The notes beneath the pieces are model-generated. The model ran no database searches, was not told the DNA's origin, and saw nothing but the letters and a program-made list of their open reading frames with translations. From NCBI GenBank assembly GCA_050331455.1, contig JBHJGV010000007.1, positions 1 through 64,000 on the forward strand: DNA of 64,000 bases, in the 5' to 3' direction. Below, piece by piece: positions 42,161 through 50,831 of this stretch (the stretch's first letter is position 1; every line of letters starts with the position of its first letter). The translations under genes were made by a program, and so were the position numbers. The DNA is from CAYUYV01 sp050331455. GTDB taxonomy: Bacteria; Pseudomonadota; Alphaproteobacteria; JAJFIK01.

Positions 42161-43534
42161 TCAGGCCTCCATGAAAATGCGGGCGGGGTTTTCGAGCAGG
42201 CCCTTGATTTTTTGAATAAAGACGGCGGCGTCCCAGCCGTCGATGACCCGGTGATCGAAACTCGAGGAGAGATTCATCATCCGTCGCGGAATGAACTGGG
42301 TGCCGTCCCACACGGGCCGGACCTGCATCTTGTTGACCCCGATAATGGCGACCTCCGGATGGTTGATCACGGGCGTGGTGACGATCCCGCCCAAGGTGCC
42401 AAGAGAGGTGATCGTGATGGTGGAGCCGGTGAGTTCCTCGCGCGTGGCCGTGCCGTCCCGGGCCGCATCGGCGAGGCGCGAGACCTCCACGGCGCAGGCC
42501 CAGATGTCCCGCGCCTCCACGTGGCGCACCACGGGCACCACAAGGCCGTTCGGGGTCTGGGTTGCGATGCCCATATGCATGCCGCCGAACTGGTGGATGA
42601 CGCCGGCCTCGTCGTCGAACACCGCGTTGAGCTGGGGCTGCGCTTTGATCGCCGCCGCCATGGCCTTCATGAGGAAGGGCAAAACGGTCAGTTTCGGCTG
42701 ATCGTCCCGGCGCTCGGTGTTCAGTGTGGTGCGCAACCCTTCGAGCGCGGTCATATCCACTTCGTCCACATAGGTAATGTGGGGGATGCGCGATTTGGCG
42801 ATGGCCATCTTTTCGGCGATGCGCCGGCGCAGGCCCACCACCTTGATGTCCTGGGACGTCGTATCCGGCATGGGTCCGGCGCCGACACCGGCGATGGGGC
42901 CGCCCTGCTGGATCCAGACATCGAGATCGTCATGGGTGATCCGGCCGGCCGGGCCCGTGCCGCGCACCTGGCGCAGATCCACGCCGGCGTCCCGCGCGCG
43001 GCGGCGCACGGCCGGCGAGGCAATCGGCTTGTCGCCTTCGGCCCTCAGGGGACCCGCAGCCGCCACGGGCGCGCCGATTGTGGGGCTGGCCGCGGGCGCC
43101 GGCTTTGTCTGTGCCGGGGCGCGGGACGCGGAGGCCGAGGCGGCTTCCCGGGACGCCGCGGGGTTTTCGGGAGCGTCTTGGGTTTCCGGCGCGCGCGCCG
43201 CGGCAAGGTCCGGCGCTTGGACCTGGTCCGCTGCCTCCACGGGGGCTTCGACGGGGGGCGTCTCACCGGTCCGGGCGGTCTCATTGCCGGCGCCGTCGAC
43301 GTCCAGGCGCACAATGGGAGAGCCCACGGCGATGACATCGCCCACGGCGCCGCCGAGCCAGGTGACCGTGCCTTCGACCGGGGACGGAATTTCCACCGTG
43401 GCCTTGTCGGTCATCACGGCGGCCAGCACGTCGTCCTCCTTGACGATCGCGCCCACCTCCACGGTCCATTCGACGAGTTCGGCCTCGGCGACGCCTTCGC
43501 CCACATCGGGCAGTTTGATGACATAGGTGCCCAT
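42161..43534 (-). CDS. bkdB: Branched-chain 2-oxoacid dehydrogenase E2 (lipoamide acyltransferase)
   Basis: E2 transfers the branched acyl group from E1 to CoA. Domains in order: a lipoyl domain (about 1-80) with the lipoylated lysine in VMTDKATVEIPSP; an Ala/Pro-rich linker; a peripheral-subunit binding domain (about 165-205, ASPAVRRRARDAGVDL); a second linker; and the catalytic domain (about 235-457) ending with HRVIDGWDA, where His and Asp are catalytic. Gaps to the neighbours are three bases on each side. Confidence 0.94.
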   Translation of the reverse strand: MGTYVIKLPDVGEGVAEAELVEWTVEVGAIVKEDDVLAAVMTDKATVEIPSPVEGTVTWLGGAVGDVIAVGSPIVRLDVDGAGNETARTGETPPVEAPVEAADQVQAPDLAAARAPETQDAPENPAASREAASASASRAPAQTKPAPAASPTIGAPVAAAGPLRAEGDKPIASPAVRRRARDAGVDLRQVRGTGPAGRITHDDLDVWIQQGGPIAGVGAGPMPDTTSQDIKVVGLRRRIAEKMAIAKSRIPHITYVDEVDMTALEGLRTTLNTERRDDQPKLTVLPFLMKAMAAAIKAQPQLNAVFDDEAGVIHQFGGMHMGIATQTPNGLVVPVVRHVEARDIWACAVEVSRLADAARDGTATREELTGSTITITSLGTLGGIVTTPVINHPEVAIIGVNKMQVRPVWDGTQFIPRRMMNLSSSFDHRVIDGWDAAVFIQKIKGLLENPARIFMEA

Positions 43535-43537
43535 GGC

Positions 43538-44551
43538 TCAGCCCTCCATCACGGCGGTCAGCGCCTCGGCGACCCGGGACGGCCCCGGGAAATAGTCCCA
43601 TTCATGGGCATGGGGATAGGGCGTGTCCCAACCGGCCACCCGCATGATCGGCGCCTCGAGATCGTAGAAGCAGTGTTCCTGGACGAGCGCGAGCAACTCC
43701 GCCCCGAAGCCCGACGTCATGGTCGCTTCGTGGACGATGACGCAGCGCCCGGTCTTTTTCACCGACGCAACAATTGTGTCGAGGTCATAGGGTACGAGAC
43801 TGCGCAGATCGATAATCTCCGCGTCGATGCCGGTTTCGTCGGTCGCGGCTTGGGCCACATAAACCATGGTGCCGTAGGACAGCACAGTCACCTCCTTGCC
43901 GGGCCGGCGAATGACAGCCTCGCCGAAGGGAATGCGGTAATAGCCGTCGGGCACCTCGCCCAGCTCATGCTTTGACCACGGCGTAATGGGTCGGTCGTGG
44001 TGGCCGTCGAAGGGGCCGTTGTAAAGCCGCTTGGGTTCCAGCACGATGACGGGGTCGTCGTCCTCAATGGCGGTGATCAGCAGGCCCTTGGCGTCATAGG
44101 GGTTCGAGGGCACCACGGTCTTCAGTCCGCAGACATGGGTGAACACGGCCTCGGGGCTCTGGCTGTGGGTTTGGCCGCCGAAAATGCCGCCGCCCGTCGG
44201 CATGCGGATAGTCATGGGCGCGGTGAAATCGCCGGCGGAGCGATAGCGCAGGCGGGCCGCCTCCGACACGATCTGGTCATAGGCGGGGTAGACATAGTCG
44301 GCAAACTGAACTTCGACACAGGGGCGCAAACCGTAGGCCGCCATGCCGATGGCCGTGCCCACAATGCCAAGCTCGCTGATCGGTGCGTCAAAACACCGTG
44401 TGCTGCCATATTTGCGCTGAAGGCCCTGCGTGCAGCGGAAGACGCCGCCAAAATAGCCCACATCCTCGCCGAACACGACCACATTGTCGTCCCGCTCCAT
44501 GGCCACGTCCATGGCGGAACGAATGGCCTCGATCATGGTCATTCTGGGCAT
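43538..44551 (-). CDS. bkdA2: Branched-chain 2-oxoacid dehydrogenase E1 beta subunit
   Basis: At 337 residues it fits the family. The sequence shows the transketolase pyrimidine-binding domain (VVFGEDVGYFGGVFRCTQGL; FDAPISELGIVGTAIGMAAYG) and the C-terminal transketolase domain (VTVLSYGTMV; VIVHEATMTSGFGAEL). Together with E1 alpha it decarboxylates the oxoacids of valine, leucine and isoleucine with thiamine diphosphate. It lies between bkdA1 and bkdB with three-base gaps. Confidence 0.94.
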   Translation of the reverse strand: MPRMTMIEAIRSAMDVAMERDDNVVVFGEDVGYFGGVFRCTQGLQRKYGSTRCFDAPISELGIVGTAIGMAAYGLRPCVEVQFADYVYPAYDQIVSEAARLRYRSAGDFTAPMTIRMPTGGGIFGGQTHSQSPEAVFTHVCGLKTVVPSNPYDAKGLLITAIEDDDPVIVLEPKRLYNGPFDGHHDRPITPWSKHELGEVPDGYYRIPFGEAVIRRPGKEVTVLSYGTMVYVAQAATDETGIDAEIIDLRSLVPYDLDTIVASVKKTGRCVIVHEATMTSGFGAELLALVQEHCFYDLEAPIMRVAGWDTPYPHAHEWDYFPGPSRVAEALTAVMEG

Positions 44552-44554
44552 GGC

Positions 44555-45823
44555 TTACACTCCCGCCTGTTGGCGCTGGCGGCGCAGATGGGGCGGCATG
44601 TCGGCATAGACATCCTCGAACATGTTGCGCACGGAGGGCCGCCCGCCGGCATGGAGTGTGCCGTGACCCTCGGCCTCCTTCTGGGCCGCGATAATGGTGT
44701 CCTGAATCTCCGCCGCCGTCTGGGCATGGCGCTGTTCGGACCAGGCGCCGCGCTGGATCAGGTGGTTCTTCAATCGCTCCACCGGATCGCCCAGGGGCCA
44801 GGCGTCGCTTTCCTCCTTCGGGCGATAGGCGGACGGATCGTCGGATGTCGAATGGGCGCCGGCCCGGTAGGTGACATATTCGACCAGCGTGGGCCCCAGA
44901 TTACGGCGGGCCCGCTCAATCGCCCATTGGGCCACGGCATAGACGGCGAGATAGTCGTTCCCGTCCACGCGCAGCGCCGGAATGCCGAAGCCAAGGCCGC
45001 GGGCAGCAAACGTGCCCGAGCCGCCACGGGCAATCCCCTGGAAAGTGGAAATGGCCCACTGATTGTTCACGACATTCAGGACCACGGGCGCCTTGTAGGT
45101 GGATGCGAAGACCAGGGCGGCGTGGAAATCCGCCTCGGCCGTGGAGCCGTCGCCGACCCAACCGACTGCGACCTTGTCGTCATTCTTGATGGCCGAGGCC
45201 ATGGCCCAGCCGACGGCCTGAACGAACTGGGTGGCGAGGTTCCCGGAGATGGAAAAGAAGCCATGCTCCTTGGACGAATAAAGGACCGGAAGCTGGCGGC
45301 CCTTCATGGGGTCCTTTTCGTTCGAATAGACCTGGTTCATCATCTCCACCAGCGGGTAGTCGTCGGCGATGAGCAGCCCCTGCTGGCGATAGGTGGGGAA
45401 ATTCATGTCGCCCTTGCGCAGGGCCTTCTGGAAGGCGCAGGCGATGGCCTCCTCTCCCAGGCTTTGCATGTAGAAGGACGTCTTGCCCTGGCGTTGGGCC
45501 ATCAGCATGCGGGCGTCATAGGCGCGCAGGGTCATCATGTGACGCAGGCCGACAATGAGCTGCTCGTCGTCGAGGCAACCGGCCCAGGGGCCGACGGCCT
45601 CGCCTTTCCGGTTCAGCACCCGGATGATGGAGAACGCAAGATCCATGATATCCTGCGGCGGCACGTCTACGTCCGGCCGGCGCACCGTGCCGGCCTGGGG
45701 GATACGGATATTGGAGAAATCGGGCGCGTCTCCGGGGCGGAATTCCGGTTCCGGAACATGCAAGGAGAGCGCGCCGGTCTCTGACGGGCCCTTGGGCATG
45801 GCTTGGGGCATGGCTTGGGTCAT
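44555..45823 (-). CDS. bkdA1: Branched-chain 2-oxoacid dehydrogenase E1 alpha subunit
   Basis: The 422-residue protein has the thiamine diphosphate motif GDGSTAEADFHAAL...NNQWAIS and the typical AHSTSDDPSAYRP segment of the phosphorylation-loop region. The start ATG 45823 is preceded by GGGAGACAGCA, a good ribosome-binding site; the frame stays open further but runs antisense to the hydratase gene. It is 16 bases downstream of the enoyl-CoA hydratase gene and three bases upstream of bkdA2. Confidence 0.94.
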   Translation of the reverse strand: MTQAMPQAMPKGPSETGALSLHVPEPEFRPGDAPDFSNIRIPQAGTVRRPDVDVPPQDIMDLAFSIIRVLNRKGEAVGPWAGCLDDEQLIVGLRHMMTLRAYDARMLMAQRQGKTSFYMQSLGEEAIACAFQKALRKGDMNFPTYRQQGLLIADDYPLVEMMNQVYSNEKDPMKGRQLPVLYSSKEHGFFSISGNLATQFVQAVGWAMASAIKNDDKVAVGWVGDGSTAEADFHAALVFASTYKAPVVLNVVNNQWAISTFQGIARGGSGTFAARGLGFGIPALRVDGNDYLAVYAVAQWAIERARRNLGPTLVEYVTYRAGAHSTSDDPSAYRPKEESDAWPLGDPVERLKNHLIQRGAWSEQRHAQTAAEIQDTIIAAQKEAEGHGTLHAGGRPSVRNMFEDVYADMPPHLRRQRQQAGV

Positions 45824-45839
45824 TGCTGTCTCCCTGTCC

Positions 45840-46610
45840 TCAACGGCCCTTGAAGGCCGGCGCGCGCTTTTCAACGAATGCGGCCATGCCTTCGGCCTGA
45901 TCTTCCGTTGCGAAAAGGGCGTGGAAGGTGCGCCGCTCGAAAAGGATGCCTTCGCGCAGGCCCATCTCCAGGGCCCGATCCACGGCCTCCCGGGCAACCA
46001 TGGTCGCGGCCTTGCCATAGCCCGCGATCGTCTGTGCCGCCTCCATGGCCTCGTCCATCAGGCGGTCGGCCGGCACGATGCGGGCCACCAGTCCGGCGCG
46101 CTCGGCCTCCTCAGCGTCCATCATCCGCCCCGTGAGGATCATGTCCATGGCCTTCGACTTGCCGACAAGCTTTGTCAGGCGCTGGGAGCCCCCCATGCCC
46201 GGCATGACGCCGAGTTTGATCTCGGGCTGGCCGAATTTGGCTGTGTCGGCGGCGATGACGATGTCGCACATCATGGCCAGTTCGCAGCCGCCACCGAGGG
46301 CGAAGCCGGAGACGGCGGCGATGCGCGGCGTACGGAGGGCCGCGAAACCGTCCCAACCCGCAAAGAAGTCCTCATGGAACATGTCCATATAGGCCTTGGG
46401 CTGCATCTCCTTGATGTCCGCCCCGGCGGCGAAGGCCTTTTCGGACCCGGTCAGCACGAAGCAACCGACCTCGGGATCCCGGTCCAGCAGGCGCAGGCTG
46501 CCCACCATCTCGGCCATGACCTGGGAATTGAGGGCGTTGAGGGCCTGGGGCCGGTTCAGCCGGACGACCGCGACCCGGCCGACCCGCTCGATCAAAATGG
46601 TCTCAGGCAT
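45840..46610 (-). CDS. Enoyl-CoA hydratase/isomerase family protein
   Basis: The 256-residue crotonase has the oxyanion-hole pattern KAFAAGADIKEM and the central GFALGGGCELAMMCD, and the second catalytic glutamate lies in LGVMPGMGGSQRL. Enzymes of this type hydrate 2-enoyl-CoA. As the first gene of an operon with the branched-chain 2-oxoacid dehydrogenase, it probably acts on methacrylyl-CoA or tiglyl-CoA from valine and isoleucine. This is an inference from context. Confidence 0.9.
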   Translation of the reverse strand: MPETILIERVGRVAVVRLNRPQALNALNSQVMAEMVGSLRLLDRDPEVGCFVLTGSEKAFAAGADIKEMQPKAYMDMFHEDFFAGWDGFAALRTPRIAAVSGFALGGGCELAMMCDIVIAADTAKFGQPEIKLGVMPGMGGSQRLTKLVGKSKAMDMILTGRMMDAEEAERAGLVARIVPADRLMDEAMEAAQTIAGYGKAATMVAREAVDRALEMGLREGILFERRTFHALFATEDQAEGMAAFVEKRAPAFKGR

Positions 46611-46895
46611 GATTGTTCCCTTTCAACATGTTTCTTGCCAGCCCCCTGTTTCCGCCAGAAATTTACGTGCTTGCCGGGGCGCGGGACTGGCGCCGGAACC
46701 GGCCATCGCCGCGTGACCGGGAGACTACGTCGAAGGGGGATGGCGGAACAAGAACCATGCCCCGTCGCCCCTTGACGCCGCTCCCTGGGGCAATCAGCGA
46801 CCGCAGCGCAACATGGCCCGAAACAGGAAATGCAAGGCACCCGGGGGGCGGCCGGCCCTTCGTAAACGGATGATCCCGATACGGCGGGATCAGGA
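46611..46895. other. Intergenic region upstream of the branched-chain operon
   Basis: This stretch holds the presumed promoter of the ech-bkd-lpdA operon and the end of a peroxiredoxin relic that continues to about 47115. A GATCCTGATCCCG / CGGGATCAGGATC-like inverted pair occurs near 46870-46897. No gene is supported. Confidence 0.4.
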
Positions 46896-47115
46896 TCATC
46901 CGTCCGGGAAAGCGGCCTTTGCATGCTCGTCGGATGCGGGCGGCGCGATCGTGATCTTCCCATCCGTGTTTCGCCCTCATCTGGATGGACTGGAGCATGC
47001 GCAGCAAGCCATCGGCCGTGCGGCTGGCGGTCATGGGATAGACCCGCCCGGCCTTGATCCGCTTGTCGGGTCCGGTGATGAAGACGGTGCGACGGGTCCG
47101 TTGCGTTGACGGCTT
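46896..47115 (-). pseudogene. Relic of a 1-Cys peroxiredoxin gene (C-terminal part)
   Basis: On the minus strand one frame reads TVFITGPDKRIKAGRVYPMT and continues TADGLLRMLQSIQMRAKHG, which matches the C-terminal domain of Prx6-type peroxiredoxins (S-V-F-I-I-D-P...Y-P-x-S-x-G-R...L-R-V-I-D-S-L-Q). The match then moves one base into another frame, DGKITIAPPASDEHAKAAFPDG and a stop, which is the conserved end of the family. The catalytic N-terminal half is missing. The relic lies about 115 bases from the tRNA-Ser gene. Confidence 0.65.
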
Positions 47116-47231
47116 GGTCGCCCGAAACCGGGACCCCCGTCAATCACGCGACGTGATTTTAAGGCCGGCCCCCCGCCGATGGTCACACAGGGGGCTTGTC
47201 CGGCGCGGGCAAGCTTGATACTCCGGTAAAT

Positions 47232-47324
47232 GGGCAGGTGGCCGAGTGGCTGAAGGCGCTCCCCTGCTAAGGGAGTAAGCGGTGTTGAGCCGCTTCGAGG
47301 GTTCGAATCCCTTCCTGCCCGCCA
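47232..47324 (+). tRNA. tRNA-Ser (anticodon GCU)
   Basis: The acceptor arms GGGCAGG and CCTGCCC pair. The anticodon stem CTCCC/GGGAG closes the loop CTGCTAA with anticodon GCT at 47266-47268. A long variable arm (AGCGG...CCGCT) marks it as a class II serine tRNA. TTCGAAT is the T-loop, and the CCA end is encoded. It reads AGC and AGU codons. Confidence 0.97.
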
Positions 47325-47581
47325 CCGGGATTTCCAGTCCGGCGGGATTTTCCAGCGCATTGATATGAGACCTTTTCAGATGCGCTCGGCCGTGATTTTC
47401 GGTCCCCTTAGCCAACCCGGCAAAATCGCACGACGACAACACGCTATGCGGTTCGCTTCGGCCATGTGGCCCAGCCAAGCGCAACAGCCTTGCATGGGGC
47501 TTATTCCACATGTCACGGCATCCAACCGGCTGGGCAGCCCGTAGTCCATGGGAGTATCATTGATGGTGTGAAGGAGATCCC

Positions 47582-47761
47582 ATGACATACGACACGGTGC
47601 AAAGCGCCACGACGCAAACGGCCCACGGTGAGAAAAAGGCTGGGCTCAAGGAGAGCGGTGCGGCTCAGGATTTCTTTGACCAGTGCGGAGCCTTGTCATT
47701 GGATAAAGATCGGTCTCAGCACCGGCGTTATGCTTGGCTTTTCGAAGACTTGCTTGCTTGA
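47582..47761 (+). CDS. Small protein of 59 residues, unknown
   Basis: An ATG at 47582 has a near-perfect AAGGAG ribosome-binding site five bases upstream and opens a frame of 59 residues, ending FEDLLA. The sequence begins MTYDTVQSATTQTAHGEKKA and contains DFFDQCGALSLDKD; it is polar, with one cysteine and no membrane segment. Base composition is lower in GC than in the flanks. It lies between tRNA-Ser and the convergent SulP gene, a place where acquired DNA is common. I do not recognise it. Confidence 0.5.
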   Translation: MTYDTVQSATTQTAHGEKKAGLKESGAAQDFFDQCGALSLDKDRSQHRRYAWLFEDLLA

Positions 47762-47878
47762 TGTCTGTCGGCAATACCGCTTCAGGACGAGCAAATCGAC
47801 ACGTTTTTTTCCGATAGACGGACAGGATTTTATGACGCCGCCCCGGCCGTTCCATCGAGATGCTGGACGACGCGGTCG

Positions 47879-49429
47879 TCAGATCCCGGCAAGCAGGAGC
47901 TGCCCTGCCCGGCTGTTGCCAGCGATGATGTCGGCAGCCGTGCCGGCCCGCCGCCTCCGGACCAACGCATCGCAAATCAGCTCGGCGCTCGTATGGTCGA
48001 CGAAGTCCAGGTTCTCCGCCCGGATCCGAACGGCCTTGTTCGCCGGCAGGCGATCAAGGGCGGCAACGAGACGGCTCACCTCCAACATGGTCACCCGCCC
48101 GTCCAGGCTCACATCGTGGCTGTCGTCGGACGCCGTCTCGACCATCCGCGCCCGATGTTTTTTAAGATGGGGGATGACTTCAACCAGGGACAGGGCCAGA
48201 CCCACGAGCACGCCGACCAAAAGATCGACCGCAACGACAGTGGTCAGGGTGGCAACATAAATGGCAGCCGGCAGGGCGCCATAGCGCCGAAAAAGGCGGA
48301 CTGCATCCGCGACCTTGACCAGCTTCCAGCCGACCACGACCAAGACGCCGGCCAGGGCAGCCGTCGGAACGAGGGCCAGCGCGCCCGGGAGAAAGACCAC
48401 GAACGCCAGGATCCAAACGCCATGGAGGATGGCGGACAGGCGTGTCACGGCACCGGCATGGACATTGGCGGAAGAGCGGACGATCACGCCGGTCATCGGC
48501 ATGGCGCCGACAAGCCCGCAGAGAAAATTTCCGACCCCCTGCGCGCCCAATTCTTTGTTGAACTTCGTCCGCACACGATCCTGCAACCGGTCCACCGCCA
48601 CGGCTGAGAGCAGTGTTTCCGCACTGGCAATAAACGCCACGGCGACGGCGCTGAACACGATGTCAGGCGAGCCCAGGAGCGACAGGCTTGCCATGCTCGG
48701 CAGACTGAAACTCGAAAAGATGTTTTCCGGCACTGTGATGCGTGCAACGTCAAGCCCCGGCGCCGCAACAAGCACGCCGGCGACGACCCCCATCAGTGCG
48801 CCCGGCATCAGGCGCAGACGGGACGGTTTGTACCGATCCCAGGCCAACATGGCCAAAATGGCCGCCAGGCCGACGGCCAGGGCCTGCTCAGCCTGACCGA
48901 TGGTCATGACACTGAGGTCGAAAAAGGCTGCCGGGATCGCGGCGAGATTGTCCAGCCCATGGGCGCGCGGTGCATCCGCCAGCAGGACATGAACCTGGCC
49001 GGCGACGATCAGGACGCCGATGCCCGCCAGCATCCCGCTGACCACCGCCGGAGACACGCCGCGGAAAAACCGTCCCAGGTGGAAATATCCGCCAAGAAGT
49101 TGAAGGGCACCCGCCAGGAGCAGGATCGGACCGAGGGCTGCCGCCCCGTGATCTCCGACGATATCGAACACAATGACAGCCAAGCCGGCCGCAGGACCGC
49201 TGACCTGGAGCGGCTGGCCCGCAAATGCGCCCACGGCAATCCCGCCGATGATCCCGGTCATCAGGCCGAGTTCCGCGGGCACTCCCGAGGCAAGCGCGAT
49301 ACCCAGGCAAAGGGGAATGGCGACGAGGAAGACCACAAAGGACGCTGCAATATCCTTGACGATAATCTTAAGGTCTAAACTCTTTGAAAGACTGGCAGGA
49401 AGCCCGGAAACATTCAGCCGTTGAACCAT
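47879..49429 (-). CDS. SulP-family inorganic anion transporter
   Basis: At 516 residues it has about ten to twelve membrane helices, starting with FVVFLVAIPLCLGIALASGVP, the conserved SulP entry motif, followed by GQPLQVSGPAAGLAV. Helix 8-9 has FIASAETLLSAVAVDRL. The end (about 430-510) resembles a short STAS-like cytoplasmic domain. Members move sulfate, bicarbonate or other anions with protons or sodium. No carbonic anhydrase is adjacent to suggest bicarbonate. The start ATG 49429 has only a weak ribosome-binding site. Confidence 0.88.
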   Translation of the reverse strand: MVQRLNVSGLPASLSKSLDLKIIVKDIAASFVVFLVAIPLCLGIALASGVPAELGLMTGIIGGIAVGAFAGQPLQVSGPAAGLAVIVFDIVGDHGAAALGPILLLAGALQLLGGYFHLGRFFRGVSPAVVSGMLAGIGVLIVAGQVHVLLADAPRAHGLDNLAAIPAAFFDLSVMTIGQAEQALAVGLAAILAMLAWDRYKPSRLRLMPGALMGVVAGVLVAAPGLDVARITVPENIFSSFSLPSMASLSLLGSPDIVFSAVAVAFIASAETLLSAVAVDRLQDRVRTKFNKELGAQGVGNFLCGLVGAMPMTGVIVRSSANVHAGAVTRLSAILHGVWILAFVVFLPGALALVPTAALAGVLVVVGWKLVKVADAVRLFRRYGALPAAIYVATLTTVVAVDLLVGVLVGLALSLVEVIPHLKKHRARMVETASDDSHDVSLDGRVTMLEVSRLVAALDRLPANKAVRIRAENLDFVDHTSAELICDALVRRRRAGTAADIIAGNSRAGQLLLAGI

Positions 49430-50262
49430 ACGTCCGTCTTTCTTTCTCTTGGGTGTTTATCTGCGGCCCAAACATTTTCGTGTGTTGCGGCGCGGTGGCC
49501 CTTTCGAGAAGCACACGAATCCTCAGGGTACCCAGTGCGAGGGCGAGAACGCCAGCCCCGATCGTGCACCCGGTGATTGAAAGGCAAAAGGGCGCCGGGT
49601 CCTTCTCGAGCTTCACGATTATTCTCAGAGGTGCAACGCGACACAGGGGCAGGACGGCGTACAGATCCAGCCTCTCCATTCGGCTAGGTTGGGCAAGCCG
49701 AACGGGATTTATCCGCCCGCGACGCAATTGAGGCTGTTAACCCGAAGGACGGTCGGGGCCCTGAATGTCAGAACCGTGAGGCCAAATCCCTAACGGGCGT
49801 CGCAGGCCGAAGCAGCGTTGCCAAGACTTGGAACACGGCCCAACACGCGTAAAGCGACAGGAAGGAGATTGGACGCCGGCCCGTCCGGAGCAACGCCTAA
49901 AACCGGTCCGCGACAGGGTCTTGGAGGACGATGACCGGTGACACCAGTCAGGTGGCGGGTTCGGCGGCGTTGTCCCGACGCGGTTGGCGCATCAAGGACA
50001 CAGACCTGCTTTTCAGCTCGCCAAGCCGCTCTTGGAAAGCGTGCGGTTTACAGCGCCTCAGACCACCGGCTGACGTCGCGACGTTCCACGAAAGGCCTTT
50101 GAGAAGACCTCTCTCGATGGCGCGGCAAGAGTCCTTAAGGGCAGATCAGCTTGCCCACGGGGTCGCGGATACGGCCTCACCGAAACGGTCCGTCAGGACG
50201 CCCCGTCGCGGCACCAAACCCTCAAGCGATCATGCCGCAGCGGGGCCTTGAGCCCGGTGCCC
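49430..50262. other. Long gene-free stretch between SulP and the Sel1 gene
   Basis: About 830 bases without a supported gene. A plus-strand frame at 49931-50251 has GGAGG three bases before its ATG, but its 106-residue product is Arg/Ser-rich, without domain or usual codon bias. A minus-strand frame covering 49430-49727 has a hydrophobic patch (LSITGCTIGAGVLALALG) but overlaps the SulP start. The stretch may hold decayed genes or regulatory RNA. Confidence 0.5.
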
Positions 50263-50592
50263 TCACGCGGCGCGGAGCCACTCGCGGGCCTGACGCTGGG
50301 CTTCGGCGACCTGGGTCGACGACATTTCCGCCGCCAGCTCCTTGCGCCAGCGCTTGGCGTCTTCGCTGCCCATGGTGGCGGCGAGGTTGAACCATTTATG
50401 CGCTTCGACGATGTCGTAGGTCACGCCTTGACCGGTCGAAAACATCATGCCCAGGCGATACATGGCATCCGCTGACCGGGTCTCCCGGGCCTCGCGCGCC
50501 AGGGCATCTCCCGAAACACTGTCCGATCCAGGTGCTTCCGGGATCTCGACATCCGCACCCAGAACGGCGCCATTCGTGTCCATATCCAACAT
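50263..50592 (-). CDS. Small Sel1-repeat protein
   Basis: The 109-residue protein has one and a half Sel1-like repeats: SADAMYRLGMMFSTGQGVTYDIVEAHKWFNLAATMGSEDA, with the conserved A-x-x-x-L-G and A-x-x-W-x-x-x-A positions, and then a charged helix. Sel1 repeats mediate protein contacts. There is no signal peptide, so it is probably cytoplasmic. The start ATG 50592 has AGGGGAG nine bases upstream. It is not linked to an obvious partner. Confidence 0.75.
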   Translation of the reverse strand: MLDMDTNGAVLGADVEIPEAPGSDSVSGDALAREARETRSADAMYRLGMMFSTGQGVTYDIVEAHKWFNLAATMGSEDAKRWRKELAAEMSSTQVAEAQRQAREWLRAA

Positions 50593-50766
50593 GGTACCCA
50601 ACTCCCCTTGATCTCGGCCCTGCCGGGGCCGGCCGGATAGACCGGCGTCTGTCGGCAGGGCTCCCCGTCCGCCGACACTTCGACGGTGCCCCCGGGCGGT
50701 TTAGCATTGGGTTAAACCCGGGAACGGGGTGCCGACCGGCGTCCGATGGGTCCATCAGGCCATGGC

Positions 50767-50803
50767 AAAAGCCCCCGCGATGTGCCGGACATCACGGGGG
50801 CTC
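50767..50803 (-). terminator. Terminator of the gatCAB operon
   Basis: On the minus strand AGCCCCCGTGATGT pairs with ACATCGCGGGGGCT around a short loop, and a TTTT run follows. It lies about 30 bases after the gatB stop. Confidence 0.9.
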
Positions 50804-50831
50804 AAGGGTCAGACAAAAAAGGATCGGATCG

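Noticed and set aside
41741..43975. Plus-strand open frame of 744 codons across lpdA-bkdB
   Set aside because: It is antisense to well-supported enzyme genes, with His/Asp/Gly-rich composition typical of such shadows.
49931..50251. 106-residue plus-strand ORF with GGAGG near its start
   Set aside because: Spacing of the ribosome-binding site is too short, codon use is not that of the genome, and no domain is recognised.
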